From Phoronis australis (taxonomy: Eukaryota > Phoronida > Phoronidae): DNA of 64,000 bases. Made by a program: the position numbers and the translations under genes. The stretch lies in contig NMRA01000123.1 of the NCBI GenBank assembly GCA_002633005.1, positions 278,364 to 342,363 of the forward strand, written 5' to 3'. The notes below the pieces were generated by a model that was not told where the DNA came from, did not search any database, and was given only the letters and a program-made list of their open reading frames with translations. This document shows positions 22,397 to 35,592 of this stretch, piece after piece; position 1 is the stretch's first letter; each line of letters starts with the position of its first letter.

Positions 22397-23282
22397 CTAT
22401 TTTAACGTACAACTCCAGTTGATCGGGTTATACTTGAGCTGTTCACGATCGTACTGCTGTTCGTGGAATGTGTTTTGGCGGGTTCTAAACCACGACTGTT
22501 CCATCAACTGAAAACAAACAGAGGAAATGTGAGAACACGTCGTACTTGAAGCTGCACTGCAAATGAGGCGGTACAATCGCGAAGTTGGCATTTGCAGTCA
22601 AAATCCAACACGACGCCATACTTCAGAGACTGCGATCGACCACCAATATAGAAGAAACTAGACGACTCCTTTCTATTGGCCTCACGATAAGTCATAGAAA
22701 TGACGCCGAGTAACTTAGCAACGAAGGCTAGCCCACACAACAATTGCTCAGATTGGCTCCCTCCTCACACTGATTCTTTTATACATTTAATCCCATGTCC
22801 GTTAGGTAACAGTAACACATTTGCATTCTCGTCGTCCAAGTATGAACTGACGTGACTTCACAAAAAAACCCAGAAACTTGAATGTTTATTTTTCGGCTTC
22901 CATGAAGTCGACTGCAGGCTGCTGGGTGAAATGACCCTAGGACCAAGGATGTGGACAAACTACATGTACACAATATGCCAAGTTATTCAACGAGTATAAA
23001 CTCTTTAGAGTGAAACACTGGTCTCCGACAAGGTTCAACATAGATGAATGAAGGCAAAAATGCAAGTAAATTCAGTTCACACAAGTTTAAAACACAAGAC
23101 GTGAAATGTTGTGTCGCTCTTACCTTTTTGTTTTCATCCCTGAATTGCTTCAAGTAGTTGTATTTTCTAATAAAATCTCTCGCGTCCTCTTGTAAACAAT
23201 TCTGATCCATAGACACAGCTACGGCGCTCTCCCGTACTTTCTCCTTTTTGTCGAGTTTTTCAGTTTCCCACTTGTCCGCCAT
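22397..23282 (-). CDS. Unrecognised small gene, two-exon model, 89 residues
   Basis: The first coding exon, 23124-23282, starts MADKWETEKLDKKEKVRE and ends at AAAAAG/GTAAGA. The terminal exon, 22397-22507, follows TTGTTTTCAG in matching phase 0 and reads LMEQSWFRTRQNTFHEQQ to a TAG stop. The predicted protein is small, charged, rich in K/E/Q and probably helical, with no signal peptide or membrane segment. The style (short, Trp/Tyr/Arg-containing helical segments) is like that of small ciliary microtubule-inner proteins, but I do not recognise the family. The sequence just before the ATG ends in ACAGCAG, so an upstream exon could be spliced here instead. No direct in-frame join to the exon at 25799 is possible. 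Confidence 0.55.
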
Positions 23283-24696
23283 CTGCTGTTTTAAGGTGAG
23301 CCTAGTCTGTCGCCTGTAACAGACGGAGAAGCAATTAAATTATAAAAAATCGTCACTTTCGCTAAAACGTGAATCAACGGAAAATATCTTTTGAAAACTG
23401 GCGCGTGTAGTTCACGTGGTGCTAGCAGACGAATTCTTGGAACTAAGTCAGTCAGTGTGCTTGACTCACTAAGTTCAATGTAAGAACACAATACTTCGAA
23501 GCTGAGTGAATAAGAATGTCTAAAATGACTTAGGTTCACACTCAATATTATACAGACAAGTTAGCGATTGAAAAACATTGAATATATAACTCAAATCTTT
23601 CTGTGCCATGATGACTGAAAATGATTTCACAAACATACCCCCTATAGAGCACATTGACAAGTGAATTTATTTGTCAAAGAAGCCATCAGCTCGGGCGACA
23701 TTTCTCAAGATTGACCGTTTCATTTAAATCGCTTCTGATTTTCCCCATAGTCGTCACAGAAGGACAATTATGAAACCAGTTAAGGTTAATTTGACGATTT
23801 CCATATTTTAAGACCGAGAAAAGGGAGGGAACATTTTAAAAGATATATTTGGAATACGGTGACCATTGGTAACGAGTGTACTATAGTGCACAGTTAACCG
23901 TTGCCACCGAGCTATTGACGGGATTAATACCATCATTTGAGTAGCAACTAATCTATTCTACTCATTAAAAGTCGGGAAACCAAATGAAAAAGTCAATAAT
24001 TAATGAAAGAAACTCGTGAAACTCGATTCAAAATTGACAATTGACGTCATTGTGAGAACCACTTACGTGGCAAAGGCGTTACGGAATAACTATTGAAAAC
24101 GATTGATTTGTCCAGTCGTCAATAGGAATTCACTTAGAAACAAGGAAACGAACGTCCACGTATCAGATATCAAGAGTCAACAAATTCCTGCCATTAATTG
24201 CTACGTCGATTCCGCATAAACATTCGGTGTTTGATTGCTTTTTCATTTAGAGGTAGGCACAACAGTAAGGCATTCGATGTAACTATACAATTCTACCTAC
24301 CGCGTTTACTTAAGAAATCGAGACTCCTTTTCGAACGTTACTTGTGACATATGCGTTTGGGGAACCGAACTGTATTCGAATAAATTTCCAGCAAACTACT
24401 TAAGAAATTGTATTTGGGCTCGTCAGGATAACATTCGAGTATAAAACATGTCTTGGTTAGTAACCCTGCTGCAATGTAAAGAAGTCGTCAGCACTACGAG
24501 ACTTCCAGTTATCGTTTTCGATACAGAAAAAAAAACAACGTACAGATAGGTTTCTGTAACACGCTAACGAGCATCTGTTTTCCCAATTCATTACCTAACG
24601 AGTCTAATATTTCCTATTCATTTTTCGTGTACGCAGGTATACATGACAAAACCTGACCTCGATTGTTGGTTCATCGTCTCATAACACCTTGGTCGT

Positions 24697-24755
24697 GGCA
24701 TTATAGGCGAGCACTTCTGCGGTTGCAGGGTTTACTTTCGGTTCAATCCGCCGTG
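24697..24755 (+). repeat. tRNA-like SINE head
   Basis: GGTTCAATCC fits the pol III B-box consensus, preceded by TGGCATTATAGGCGAGCAC, which loosely fits an A box. A full cloverleaf is not evident. Confidence 0.3.
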
Positions 24756-25798
24756 AATAGTAACCAAGCGTACAGGTACACACCGAATGCTTGTACTCGG
24801 GGCTGTTACTATTTGTAATTGCTAATATCAACACAGACTTTACATTTAAGATTTGATAGGTGTGAAAAGAGTAGTCACTTGAGATTTAGTCTACCGGCCA
24901 CTTGTTCGTTCATGGATTATCGTCGACATCAGCTGTTGCGTTTGCAAACAATATTAATAGGCGACGGTTTTGGGAATAGGGAACTGAAAATACTTATAGT
25001 TGGAGGGTATAAATAACACGTTTCAAGGCAAATTATAAGCAAAAGGTGGAGTTTATTTTTCCAACCGGTTTTTATAGTGTTATATGAGTTGGCACCGCTG
25101 ATTCGATTCCATGGGGGTACTCCCATAGAAGAGGTAAAACGGACGTGAAGCTTGAAGGGTGTTTCTTTCACTCTCGACCAAAATGGCGCTTTTGTGAAAA
25201 ATCCTTACGAAAGAGTGCGTTCGTATTCGATTAATCACGAAAGGGCTCCCAGTCAGCAGCCAATTGCACAAGTTTAATAAGTGGATGGTTGATATTACTG
25301 TGGTTGCCAAAGATGATCTCCTTTTTGACAACGTGCCATCTCCCCGGTAGTGTGTCTGACGTCATGGATAAAAAATGAACTGTCCAGAGAATGACATGGT
25401 CCAGGTTTAAGGAGTTGACCCCTGCAAAACGGTGGCGTTTATGCAGTGGAGACTTTTCAATGCAATCTCGCAATACCGAATCTCCAATTTCGCAACCCAA
25501 TCTCTAAAGGTTTAGGTAGGCTACGTGTCTATTAATGTTCCAACTACATGTACAATCCAGTCAAAATATAACCGATTACAACCCGGGATAAGTTGAAGCC
25601 TCACGCCGGGATATAGGCAAACGAAAGAACACCGCATTCACTTTTTGAAAGAGAATCATATCCCGGTCTTCAAATAATTATTGTATTCTCAGAGAGACTA
25701 TGCAATGTTCATGTTTCTGAGTTCTATTCCACTTGATACCACATCCCATATCCACAAGTTCAAACAGGTGTGCATTTAACACGGTTTAATTCACTCAC

Positions 25799-26154
25799 CT
25801 GTAAGCCTCTTTCTCAGCAGGTGACCCATAGTACGCTTTTGACCACGTATTGTGATATCTATAGTGTTCTCTCTGTTGCATTAAAAGTTTCCTTTTCTCA
25901 TTTTCAAAATGAGGATTCGGCGTCTCGTACATGTGAGTCATGCGTTTGGCTGGAGGGGGCGGCACCAGCGGATTTACCCTCCCGGGTATTTTTGTATGTA
26001 TAAACGGCGGGTATAACCCGTATGTAAAGTTCCTGTTCTGGAATGTGTGAGTGGATCCGTAAACACTGTTTGTGGTGACAGGCCGTGACATTGCCATAGG
26101 CGTGCAAATCGTCTCCCTCGGGGTGAGGGAGGGTAGCGTTGAACTAGACATCAT
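25799..26154 (-). CDS. Unrecognised exon, 118 residues, proline/tyrosine-rich
   Basis: On the minus strand the exon follows TTTCTCTTTTACAG. It begins two bases before ATGATG and ends at CTTACAG/GTGAGT, a consensus donor; if unspliced, the frame stops at TGA directly after EAYR. Recognisable segments include SLTPRETICTPMAMSRPVTT, TYGLYPPFIHTKIPG, VPPPPAKRMTHMYETP and WSKAYYGSPAEKE. Regularly spaced Pro, Tyr and Trp without globular-domain signs are typical of ciliary or cytoskeletal microtubule-associated proteins; that is an analogy, not a match. It may be the 5' part of the gene at 22397-23282 with an undetected linking exon, or a separate gene. Confidence 0.5.
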
Positions 26155-27287
26155 ATCTGTAAAAGAGAAATGGGTGATGATTAATACTAAACATGAATGG
26201 ATGATGCATTTAACGAGCCTAGTGTGTCTAATACTTGTAAAAACGCTAAACCAATTCGAATCAGTATGTATTGTTGAAATTCCGTTCAAATTTAGTGCTG
26301 TTTCAAATCAACCTATAATTTACTTCATTTATGTGACTGGCGCACATCGTTGACCACTTACAAGGTCCTTGTCCTTTTATCGCTATTCATTGATTCTGTA
26401 ATATGACAACATTTTACGAGTTTTCACACAGTTTTGGATTCTTTTCAACAAATACGCCGGCTTGTGATTGCCAATATTTCAGGCATTTCTGGAGACACAG
26501 ATTGAACTTTCCGCGATTATTTTTAAAGAGTGCAAGGGCACGTGGTATTGGTTATATTTCGTTTCGATAATAACGAATTTCAACCCTCTTACTCGCCAAT
26601 CTAGGGACCCACGTTTTAACGTACGAAAAGCGTATTTTAGGGCTTATTGCTGAGCGGGGGTTACCGAGGATTACCGATTCGAAACCACACCAAGGACGGG
26701 ATATCCTCTGCAAATCACTTTTCTCGTCTATAACGTCACTTATTAAAACTCTGATCTTACAATAAAACAAGAAATTGCCCAAGACTTTCTGACGTTCAGA
26801 GACAAAATAGAATAAGTGCATGTCATAAGGACAAAAAACCAGAAGGAATGCGACTGAATATAAGGATTTGTTGCAAAAACCAAAACCTAATTCAAGGCAT
26901 TCAAATCTACACGGTGCTCACGCGAAAAACGTGATTTGTGAGTTTACGTTATCTGTGGTATGGCATTAACATAACTCTTGGTAGCAGGATGAATTTTTCA
27001 TATTCATTTAGTAATAAGATAGCGCTGGGTCGCTTTAGCACTTCAAGGCAAGTAATCAAATATTAGAAATGCGACGAGTATGCTATCGTACACCTCTAAG
27101 TGGATTTGTTGTCACGACTGATGCGATAACGGAGTGATTGCGAGAGAAAGATATGAAAATCTATGATTATATGTAAACAAAGACGGCATTCTGCCTGGAG
27201 ATAAAAACGATCGCCAGTGCACTGAAGCTCTAAAGCTACCTCAACTGCGTAGACAGACTTTCTTTATAGCCGACAGACCAGGCGTGC

Positions 27288-27426
27288 GTTCAGTAGACGT
27301 TAGGACCTACGCTAGGACCTAGCTAAAACCTAGTCAAAGCCACGTGTTCGAATTTAAAATGCACGGCAATATCTCACGTAATCTCGCGAAGTCTTGCTTT
27401 TTAGCGAGGTCCTAGCGTTACTGAAC
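27288..27426 (+). mobile_element. 139-bp MITE (copy A)
   Basis: Ends are GTTCAGTAGACGTTAGGACC and the reverse complement of GTTCAGTAACGCTAGGACC. The interior has ATCTCACGTAATCTCGCG. A second copy of exactly the same length lies at 45462-45600 in the opposite orientation. It has no coding capacity, so it is presumably moved by a transposase in trans. Confidence 0.8.
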
Positions 27427-30221
27427 GGGAGGCAGATCGTCGTACGAATTGAGGTTAGAATGGTCTGTCATACAACCATTTGAATTTCTCGATGATAACA
27501 AGCAAATTTCATAAATGTTATCAAACGATAAAGCTAAGTTCCCCAATGAAGTTAAAATACATAAAGCATTTAGATGTAAAATTTCTAAAAGGAAAAAAGC
27601 CGGAGCGACACAAAATGTTGTCTTGAACGCCGCAAAGAACTATGCGCTGAATTGCATACAATGACACGTAGGCCAGCAGTGGTATCCTACTAGGCAATGC
27701 CAGTGTTCTGCACAATAGAAAACTCAAACTTAACGGTAATTATTGAAATTCATGGTCGGACGTCCGTTCATCGTGAGGGGGTTTGGTGAACAATACCTTA
27801 TGCGAAACCCATTGGGCTGGTGCCAAAGGTCCGAAATATATGCTTGGTGAATGAATAATCGCCAAACTTATAGCATAAGGAAAACTAATCAGGGAGAATT
27901 TGAAGCTTGTCACTGTGAATACACAAAGGGTCTAAACAACACTCATGTGCGATTACGCACACGCTCATCACGAAGAGACGCGGGACATTCGTAGACACAA
28001 CAGTTTCAACTGCATTTGCGATCATTAAGATGTTCAATAAGGTCAGTTTTATGTAATCTTTTGTCGCGGTATGAACAGTACAGTCTGAAAGGAGATAGGA
28101 CAATCCTTCATTACCTGACAACAAGACATAAAAATAAATAGCCACTAAAGAGAACACGATTTCAAATGTTTTTGACGAATAACGAGGCTAAATAACGAAA
28201 GCGTTTCCAGATTTTAGTAATGCGCTATGTTCAATGACTTATTTTGAGAAAAGAAAATTGTGTCAATCCAAGAAATTTCAAAGCGAATACGCAGACGTAC
28301 AAATACGTACGTATTCTGAACAACATCATAAACGTCAAGCGGTCTGTTCTGTCCATATAACATGGCGACTCTTACGAATTTTGAGAAAGAAAAAGAAAAG
28401 AACCAAATAATTTCTCAGTATCCTGGAAAAAGTGCTATGTGGCAGAAAATTAATCAGTTGAGTTCACTGAAATCTCGCGGTTGATGTATTTTCTATGCCA
28501 AGTGCTCTGGCTTAGACTGGCAAATGCCAACGAAAACACCGCTTTGGTTTTCCTGCTACATCACAAGGCGCATTAGTGATCGAAAATCTCAACCACAACA
28601 TCCAGCCATAATAAATCCCAAGGTAAACCATTCGGCTATCAGGCAAGGCAATTACACGCGTCACACAAAACCTTTTACAGTACGCTGTACAAACAATCCG
28701 TCACTAGGCCAGTGGGATCAACACTGTAAATCTTGAATATAACTCTTCCACTTCCGATTAATTGACCAGAACACAAATCATCCCTTTCACCTTTCCAGTT
28801 ACTGTTAATTTAACATACCTGCCTAATTAACAATCTCGCTGTAGCATCTGTGAGAAGTCTTATTAGGGCTTAACCACGATGTCAATGGTGAGCTAACCAA
28901 ACCAAACTTTGTTTAGTTGTAGGTCACGTGGTCACAACGTCGTCACGGGGAACAGCAGCCTCGTTTTCGTCCTCTTTGTTGATGCACCTTCGCCGGGTGG
29001 GTCTTTGCGACCGAGAGTGATTGCTCAGTCATTGTCATCGCTGTCAAGATTTAACACAAACGGTTGCATGGAGTGTCTCACCTACATGTACAAAGGTCAG
29101 ACATTTGTTGTGTCAAAGACATAAAGATCGGGTAAAACTAGACCGGCGGCCTATGATTTTGAGAGGTAAAACTCCGGAGGGTAACCCCATTTACTAAAAC
29201 TAAGACGTAACACTGAGGCAGTTTTTCAAGGCCAGTTTCCCACAAGAATGTTGCTTTTTCCGTCAGAATTCTATGCGAAACGCTGCATTTTCCGACAAAA
29301 TTCCCCTGCAAGTGCGCCAATTCCGATTTAATCCCATACAAAACGTGCCGGGTCACCGTCGAAGTTTTCAAGTACAATAGTCTACAGAAATTTTATTATC
29401 GAGACAGTGTACTTTAACCGTTTCGTTCCGAAAGATGTAGTCGTTCTTGACAACATGGCGTCTCATTTAGGCTTATTCAAGAGATTAAAAAAATTATAAT
29501 CTCATCTACAGAAGTTTAGAGTTTCCGACTAGAACAAATTTCTACGCAAAAGGGTGAATTTTCCATGGAACATCCTTACACAAATGGACTCGTTTTCGAG
29601 TCTCCTTAATTTTGTAGCATCACTCTCCCGCAAAAATATAGTCGACTACTCCTCCCCCGAGTAAGGAAAGGCACTGCTGTGCCGGTATTAACTCCAGAAA
29701 ACAGGTTGCAAACATACTTACATTTAATTTTCTTAAAAGGAGATTGAACCCTAGCTGTTAATAGCTGCGTTAAGGAGACCGATTATCGGCTCTACGACCG
29801 AAAAGCGCAATTTAATGGGGATTATTGGTGTATGGCATAGACTTCCATAAGTTATAGCTTTGACCATAGCTATGAAACAGAAATTCCTTTGTGTTTTGTG
29901 ATTTTATTCCATGCCGCCAATTTTCGCCATTGTCTGCCTGGCCTTTGCTGAAATCAAAGACGGCGACTTTACCACTAAAATACATGTACACCTAGAGCTA
30001 CGTTTCGCTAAGCTCGCCTGGCTTGCCAAAAAGGAAAAAAGCAACAAGCCTTTCAATTTATTATCATAAAATCGTTGAAAACAAGAACATTGAAATTATT
30101 AGACGCTCTAGAAAACGTGTCACAGTTTCTTGGGGTTGATCAAAACTGCTAATTAGAAATAGCATCCTATCACGGTAAGGAACAATGCGAGATTGATTTT
30201 ATGAGAGTATAAAACCTAGTG

Positions 30222-30283
30222 TGGGGTTTAGCCCTGCCAGCAGAGTGTTAGACTGTGAACCCAGAGGTTGCAGGTTTCATTTC
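30222..30283 (+). repeat. tRNA-like SINE head
   Basis: TTTAGCCCTGCCAGCAGAG followed by GTTAGACTGTGAACCCAGAG and GGTTGCAGGTTTCATTTC reads as a degraded tRNA: D arm, anticodon region (GTG) and T arm with a decayed B box. Confidence 0.5.
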
Positions 30284-33200
30284 GCGTTATCGCCGATCTC
30301 AGAAAATCGCTTTCTCGCCTATCATGTCATTTTAAGTTGAGCTGCGGCCCCGAGGACTGTAGGATGCATTACGCACTGAAGCTGGTTGCTCAAAAATCAC
30401 TTCTCTCGCCAATAACTCCCCGTACAATAATTAATCCACGGCTGTGGAGAAAAGCCATGCATACCATCTTCCAAATAAAATCAAAAATTAATTTATCTAG
30501 AAACGATTATTGTTCGGGACGGCAAAGACATTTCGAAGTCATTAGCTTTGACCAGAGCTATAAAACAACCCTATGTGTCTTTGTGTTTTTATTACAAATG
30601 GCCTATACTCGCCATAGTCTGCTAGACAGTTAGTGAAACCAAAGCTTGTGTGACATCACCAAGCAGAGAAATAGTCGCTTAAAATACAATGCCATCGAAT
30701 AGGATTCAACTCAGATTTGTAAACACCATTTTCACTGATTATATCACTTTAATGCAACTATCATTAACTGCACAATGTCAAGTTACAATCTTGTGTAATA
30801 TCACCCCAAAACAGGATTTACTGACATTCCATAACGGGATCACCTCATCTAATCCAAAAGTAGATTAGCTGGACTACTATATTCGATAGACCTATGCCAC
30901 GCACCACACGAATATTTACGACTTACAAAAATTACAGATTTTGAATAAACATTTTCAAAAGATGTTTACTCGTCTAGGGTGTTTATAAAATTTCAGATAA
31001 GAAATAGACGATACTCTGCGCATCCAGATATTCCCACTTGCTGATTTCTTCAGACTCGTATAGCAATTTTCAAAGTTATTAACAGATCTTTCTGGATGAT
31101 CACCAGGAGTTTGTTTCATGACAGTGACTTAAGAAATATGGTCTTGTGCTCCAATTTGTCAATTGATGAAAAAATTTAGCCGCGTAATTAGTGTCTTGAA
31201 ATAATTTACAGAAGTTGTCTCAGTAACTAACAGTTCTGGGTATATTCTCAGAGACTTAGTCTTCAGTGAGATTTCATTAGTTTTCAGAAGTCGTTATTGG
31301 AGTGTGAGACCAAATTTCGGTCGTAAGTCTTACACCACTTGTCTTACATGAACCAGTTGCACGAGGAGAGTCCCCATGGACTTAAAAATTGAGTTACATT
31401 ATTAGATCAATCCTTACGTACGATAGTCAGTTATTTAGCGTACGTTTCAGTTGCCTCTCGGTGAGCATCCGCTTGAAAAAAATTGGGGTGGAGTTCAGTA
31501 AAAAAAATAATTGCTGGCGGTCTGATACACGTTGTACCAGACGTGCGCAGGCCTCGCATGTGGGCCCATTGCACTGATCACCTGGAAATATTTTTATGCT
31601 TTATTAATATATGGTTAAAACCGAGCTAAGGAGCTAGAAACCTGGTTCAAAGGTTTAGCAGTGTGACCTGGTGGGACTTGAAGTAGAGTTCAGTAAGGGA
31701 GCGTTCACATATTACATCATCCAGAATTTGCCACTTTTAACCCTCTCCCCCTCTGTCATTATGATATAAACCCCCTCGTCCAGCCTTTAGTGTCATAACA
31801 GCCGGCCTCTGTTTTAGGAAGAACCGACATTTAGTTGAGATTCCGTCGTTATGATTCTAATGACAAACTAATGTCGCTTTATAAGTTACATTTGCTGAGT
31901 TAAAAGTTACGAAATGTATATTATATTTTAGTGATATTTTTCGATTAACGAAACTCATCCTGTGTTCTAAATTGGCGAATGTATATTTGAAGCTGAGTGG
32001 TTTGGAGGAATGACGAAATTCATTTTAGAACGACCCCCGGAATCGTCTTCATTGGGCGTTTTCAGTGCAGGTTATTATGGCTACGCAAGCCACGTAAAGT
32101 AACTAACTTTGCATTTCAACATTTTTTCTTTCAGCCTCTGACTCAGTGAATAGTTCCCTGACTTTCCTGCCAACGAGGTCGGGGGATCATGTTAACGTAA
32201 CCATATGCTGCTATCTTTGTTCGACGAATACTGGACGTGAACGAAAGCCTTAAAGTCCTTCTCTCACGCGTTGTTAACCCTTATTACATGGTTAGAAGAT
32301 GTTATAAGGATCCAAGAAGTACCTACCCCATAACTAATACACGATCCGTACTCGAAAACAGTTTAAATGAACGCGCCACTCACGATTCGCACCCGAAGAA
32401 ACACCGCCATTTTGAACTTGCCGCGAACCCGGAAGTACAATTCTTTCAGGAACCCAGGCCGAGAAAACGCCGTCAGTGCGACTGGAGCAGTGCCTGTACT
32501 GTTACCAGCCAGCAAACGGGGATAAAAAAAATCGACAGCGCGCCTTAATTTTGATAAAATCAAACTACGGACAATTTTATGGAATTTGCTGNGTCTACTG
32601 AACGCACGCCAGCTTTGCGCCAAGACTACCCTTAGGCCTAACTGGTCGCTGGCCACAAACACAAAAAAACACGAAAATTGAACAAAGTTTCTTTATTTGT
32701 AGCAACGTTTGTCAAAATGTATCAACGTTAAATCTTCACAAATTACGAAGTAGCCGATTGAACATGCCTTTCAGTTCAGCAAAAGTCGACATTGTAGGTG
32801 CCGCCAGAAATGAGACGAAGTCCAACGGGAATTGTGAGCACATTTATCTCTTAATGAGTAGCAACTGCGAGGCTGAAATTTGGTGAACACTGTTGAATCG
32901 TGCAGAATAGTAAGTAAAGATATGTCTAACTAAATTTCACCGTAATTTGTTGGCGAAAACAATTTACACAAAGTTTTAAACTCGTAACTCATCCCGCTGT
33001 CCTCCAATATGGCTGACGCGATCCAAACAAAGTGACCCAAATTTCGCCACAAAACTTGCAATAACTTTACACTGCTTGCCCCGATTTTGATACTTTTTCG
33101 ATTTTTACTTATTAGAATGTACTACCTTTCCGATGATAGTAAAGTACTTTTTCAAAACGAGGAAAAAAATAAAACCGAAAAAAAATTGGTTCGACCCATA

Positions 33201-33420
33201 TTGGTTCCTAGGTTCGACCCGCCTACGTAAGGAACTAAACACCAATGCTATTTTAACATACTAAGTACGCGTAACATTTCAAAAAAGCAACGACCACTAA
33301 CTACAAACTATAAATACACTACATATGCAAACGAATCGCGATATATTACTAATAAAACAAAATAATGAAGACTTTTCGAGCAAGCCATAGCACATTCAGT
33401 TACAAGGAAAAAATGGCGGC

Positions 33421-33441
33421 GTTCAGGAAAAGTTCCTGAAC
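33421..33441. repeat. Short near-perfect palindrome after an ATGGCGGC motif
   Basis: GTTCAGGAA and its reverse complement TTCCTGAAC are separated by three bases, directly after AAAATGGCGGC. It may be a dyad protein-binding site; no open frame of note follows. Confidence 0.4.
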
Positions 33442-33960
33442 TGATGAGCCGGGAAATGTGGGTACGGAAATAACCGATGACAACCGGTAATCATACGCTC
33501 AGAGAGAAGAGTCAAATACTGTTAAAAAATCGCTTTTGGGAAGAAAGGCGAACAGAATATAAAGAAAGGGTGTCGAAAATAAGAATTTATGTAGTAAGTA
33601 TTTTCGGATACTAGAACCACATGGGCAGTTTGCAACAAGGACTTTAAAATGGTTTTTACAGTGCACGTGGTGCACGTGCTTGCACTACACATACAGAGAC
33701 CTAAAGAATAAACTTTTAAATGCAATCAAACTGCGCGGAAGCGGCTTTTCCCACTATAACTTGTGCCATGAATTAGCATAAGAGTGCTATGCAAGCAGCT
33801 ACTGCACCTAGTCGCGTCATAGCGGGTTCCTGCAGCAGCGCGCTGTCACGTTCTCACTCTGGTCAATGAGCCATACATACCTTGCTCTGACTGACTTCCT
33901 TATTTGGAATGTCACTTGATCAATCGGCTAGCCTGATAGGTGCCGCTCTTTCAATCCTGG

Positions 33961-34081
33961 GTCGAGTTCAATAAATATCTCACGGTTAGAAATCTAGCCG
34001 AAATCACGCGCACGACGACATCTCGCGGAATCTCGCGAGATCTTGCTCGTGTAGCAAAACGCTGGTGTTGTTGAACTTGAC
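33961..34081 (+). mobile_element. 121-bp MITE related to the 139-bp family
   Basis: Ends GTCGAGTTCAATAA and TTGTTGAACTTGAC are near-perfect inverted repeats. The interior includes ATCTCGCGGAATCTCGCGAGA, like the CG-rich core of the 139-bp copies. Confidence 0.65.
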
Positions 34082-34536
34082 CTTGGGCATTTACTATGAA
34101 CCAACACTAAGCTTAGTATACGCAGACTAGACGGTGAGATTATCAACTTGAATGTGTTGTCGTGACCCAGCGGACGTCAACCGACAGTTATTGTGATAAG
34201 GGAAACAATCGATGCCCTTGTTGGGAGAACCAGCTATTTCTAAGACCAATCATGGACCAGAACTGATAAATATTGGAGCTGTCTAGTCACTGCAACATGT
34301 ACCGTACAAGTCTTATACGGTGTTTTCTCTAACAGTTCGCACACCAATGTACGGAATATTTTTCTCTAATGAGAGCTTCGAGATCCAATTAATAGAGACA
34401 AAACTGGCTGTACGAAGTATTAGAGATAAAATTCAGGTGTTCGAATTATTAGAGGTAAAGATCGATGGGATGCAAGGGCGACGACCTCCGAGACGGTGGT
34501 TTGGCAATATGAATTGAATTACAACAAGTGAAAATT

Positions 34537-34542
34537 TATTTT
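34537..34542 (-). terminator. Possible poly(A) signal for the minus-strand gene at 34776
   Basis: AATAAA on the minus strand, about 235 nt downstream of the stop at 34776. Confidence 0.35.
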
Positions 34543-34775
34543 CCTGTGTGATGGTTTAGTTCGGCAAAATAATTTACTTGAACGTTTTGTCACTTTAATT
34601 TATATTCCCATGTTCACAAATTTCAAGAACCATGCAGTACTTGGCTTTCAGCGAAGCTATCTGCCACACTGAGTTTCCAGATGCTGTGCACTAGATATAA
34701 CGTCTATTCGAAAAAAAAAACAGGCCAGAGAAATGTGACAGCCCCCCCCCACAATTCAATTTAGGTGAGAAACTC

Positions 34776-35592
34776 TCAGATTTTGAAGAATTCCCACACT
34801 TCACGCAAAGGTGTCAAATTTTCCCCATTTTGATGAAATTCGCCCGACATCCTAGTTTTCTCGAAATGAAATTGCCGACTTGTGTGGCGACCGAAGGGAC
34901 GGTATGCCTCACCGGCCGGGTTAATTCCCTGCATCTTGATATCGGAATTCAGAGGTTGGCAATATGCTATTGCGTGTTTGCGTATCATCTTGAAGTAACA
35001 AAAATACAAGTCAATTTTTTCCTCATTGTCAGTCAAACTGGCGTTAGCGAATTTCACCAATGTCGGTGGCGGCTCTAAGGAAATATCAATTTAATGTATG
35101 CACAAACATGAAGTTACTCAGGGTCGATCAGAACTTACTGAAAAGAAATAGTGAGTGCCCTGGCGTTTAATTGAAATTTCTCAAAACTTATAGGAGATGC
35201 TTAATAGAGCAAAAGCGGTAGATGAGTTTTTGTGGTAATAAGAAAGTGGATGACTGCGATAGTAAGAAATGTTACTATAATGCGCTTTCTTGCGGCAAAC
35301 TCCCCCTGGCGAGACTGTGTAGATATCGTCCCCAACTACCTTTTTAGCCAACCGGAATAATATAAATGCACCCGATGCTTATTCGAAACGACCAGACACC
35401 CGCATAAATAATAAAAATGAAGCTTTGATGTGTATGCAGGCTGTGAGTTACCTGTACGCATGGCTTCAAATGCTTGACCTCGTGTATATATGCCACTGTG
35501 TGTTGCGGCTTACAAAGGACTTCCTCCAAATTTGGTTGAGCTTGCGGGGCTTCATCGACGTACTGAACAAAGTGGCCTATCATTTGTTGGAA
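34776..35592 (-). CDS. Unrecognised small gene, two 3' exons (97 residues visible)
   Basis: Exon 35452-35592 reads FQQMIGHFVQYVDEAPQAQ, then VAYIHEVKHLKPCVQ, and ends at ACAG/GTAACT. The terminal exon 34776-34928 follows AAGATGCAG in the same phase 0 and reads GINPAGEAYRPFGRHTSRQF, then MSGEFHQNGENLTP, LREVWEFFKI and stop. The matched phases, open frames and stop-terminated last exon support a real gene. Translation could start at the internal Met (35583), giving 94 residues, or there may be upstream exons; a better pyrimidine-rich acceptor lies slightly further 5' (GTTTCCTGGAG). No signal peptide, membrane segment or known domain was recognised. A 146-residue frame on the opposite strand is a shadow of this exon. 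Confidence 0.5.

Larger units (their letters stand above)
26157..34775. other. Long stretch without recognised genes
   Basis: I found no convincing exon over this 8.6 kb. It contains a 139-bp MITE at 27288, a tRNA-like SINE head at 30222, a diverged ~110-bp duplicated segment (about 29857-29965 and 30540-30650, both with TAGCTTTGACCA and a CGCCAT..TCTGC block), and a 121-bp MITE at 33961. Minus-strand sequence near 32412 has ATGGCGGTG in good context followed by a donor-like GTGAGT, a possible but unproven first exon. Confidence 0.45.

Noticed and set aside
23124-25799. Direct splice of exon 25799-26154 to exon 23124-23282
   Set aside because: Phase 2 meets phase 0; joining gives stops within about 25 codons in the other frames.
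30268-30633. 121-residue + strand ORF
   Set aside because: Begins in a tRNA-like SINE head and shows no protein-like features or splice context.
32363-32662. Minus-strand first exon with ATGGCGGTG and GTGAGT
   Set aside because: Only nine codons before the donor-like site, no partner exon found; similar ATGGCGG motifs are frequent here.
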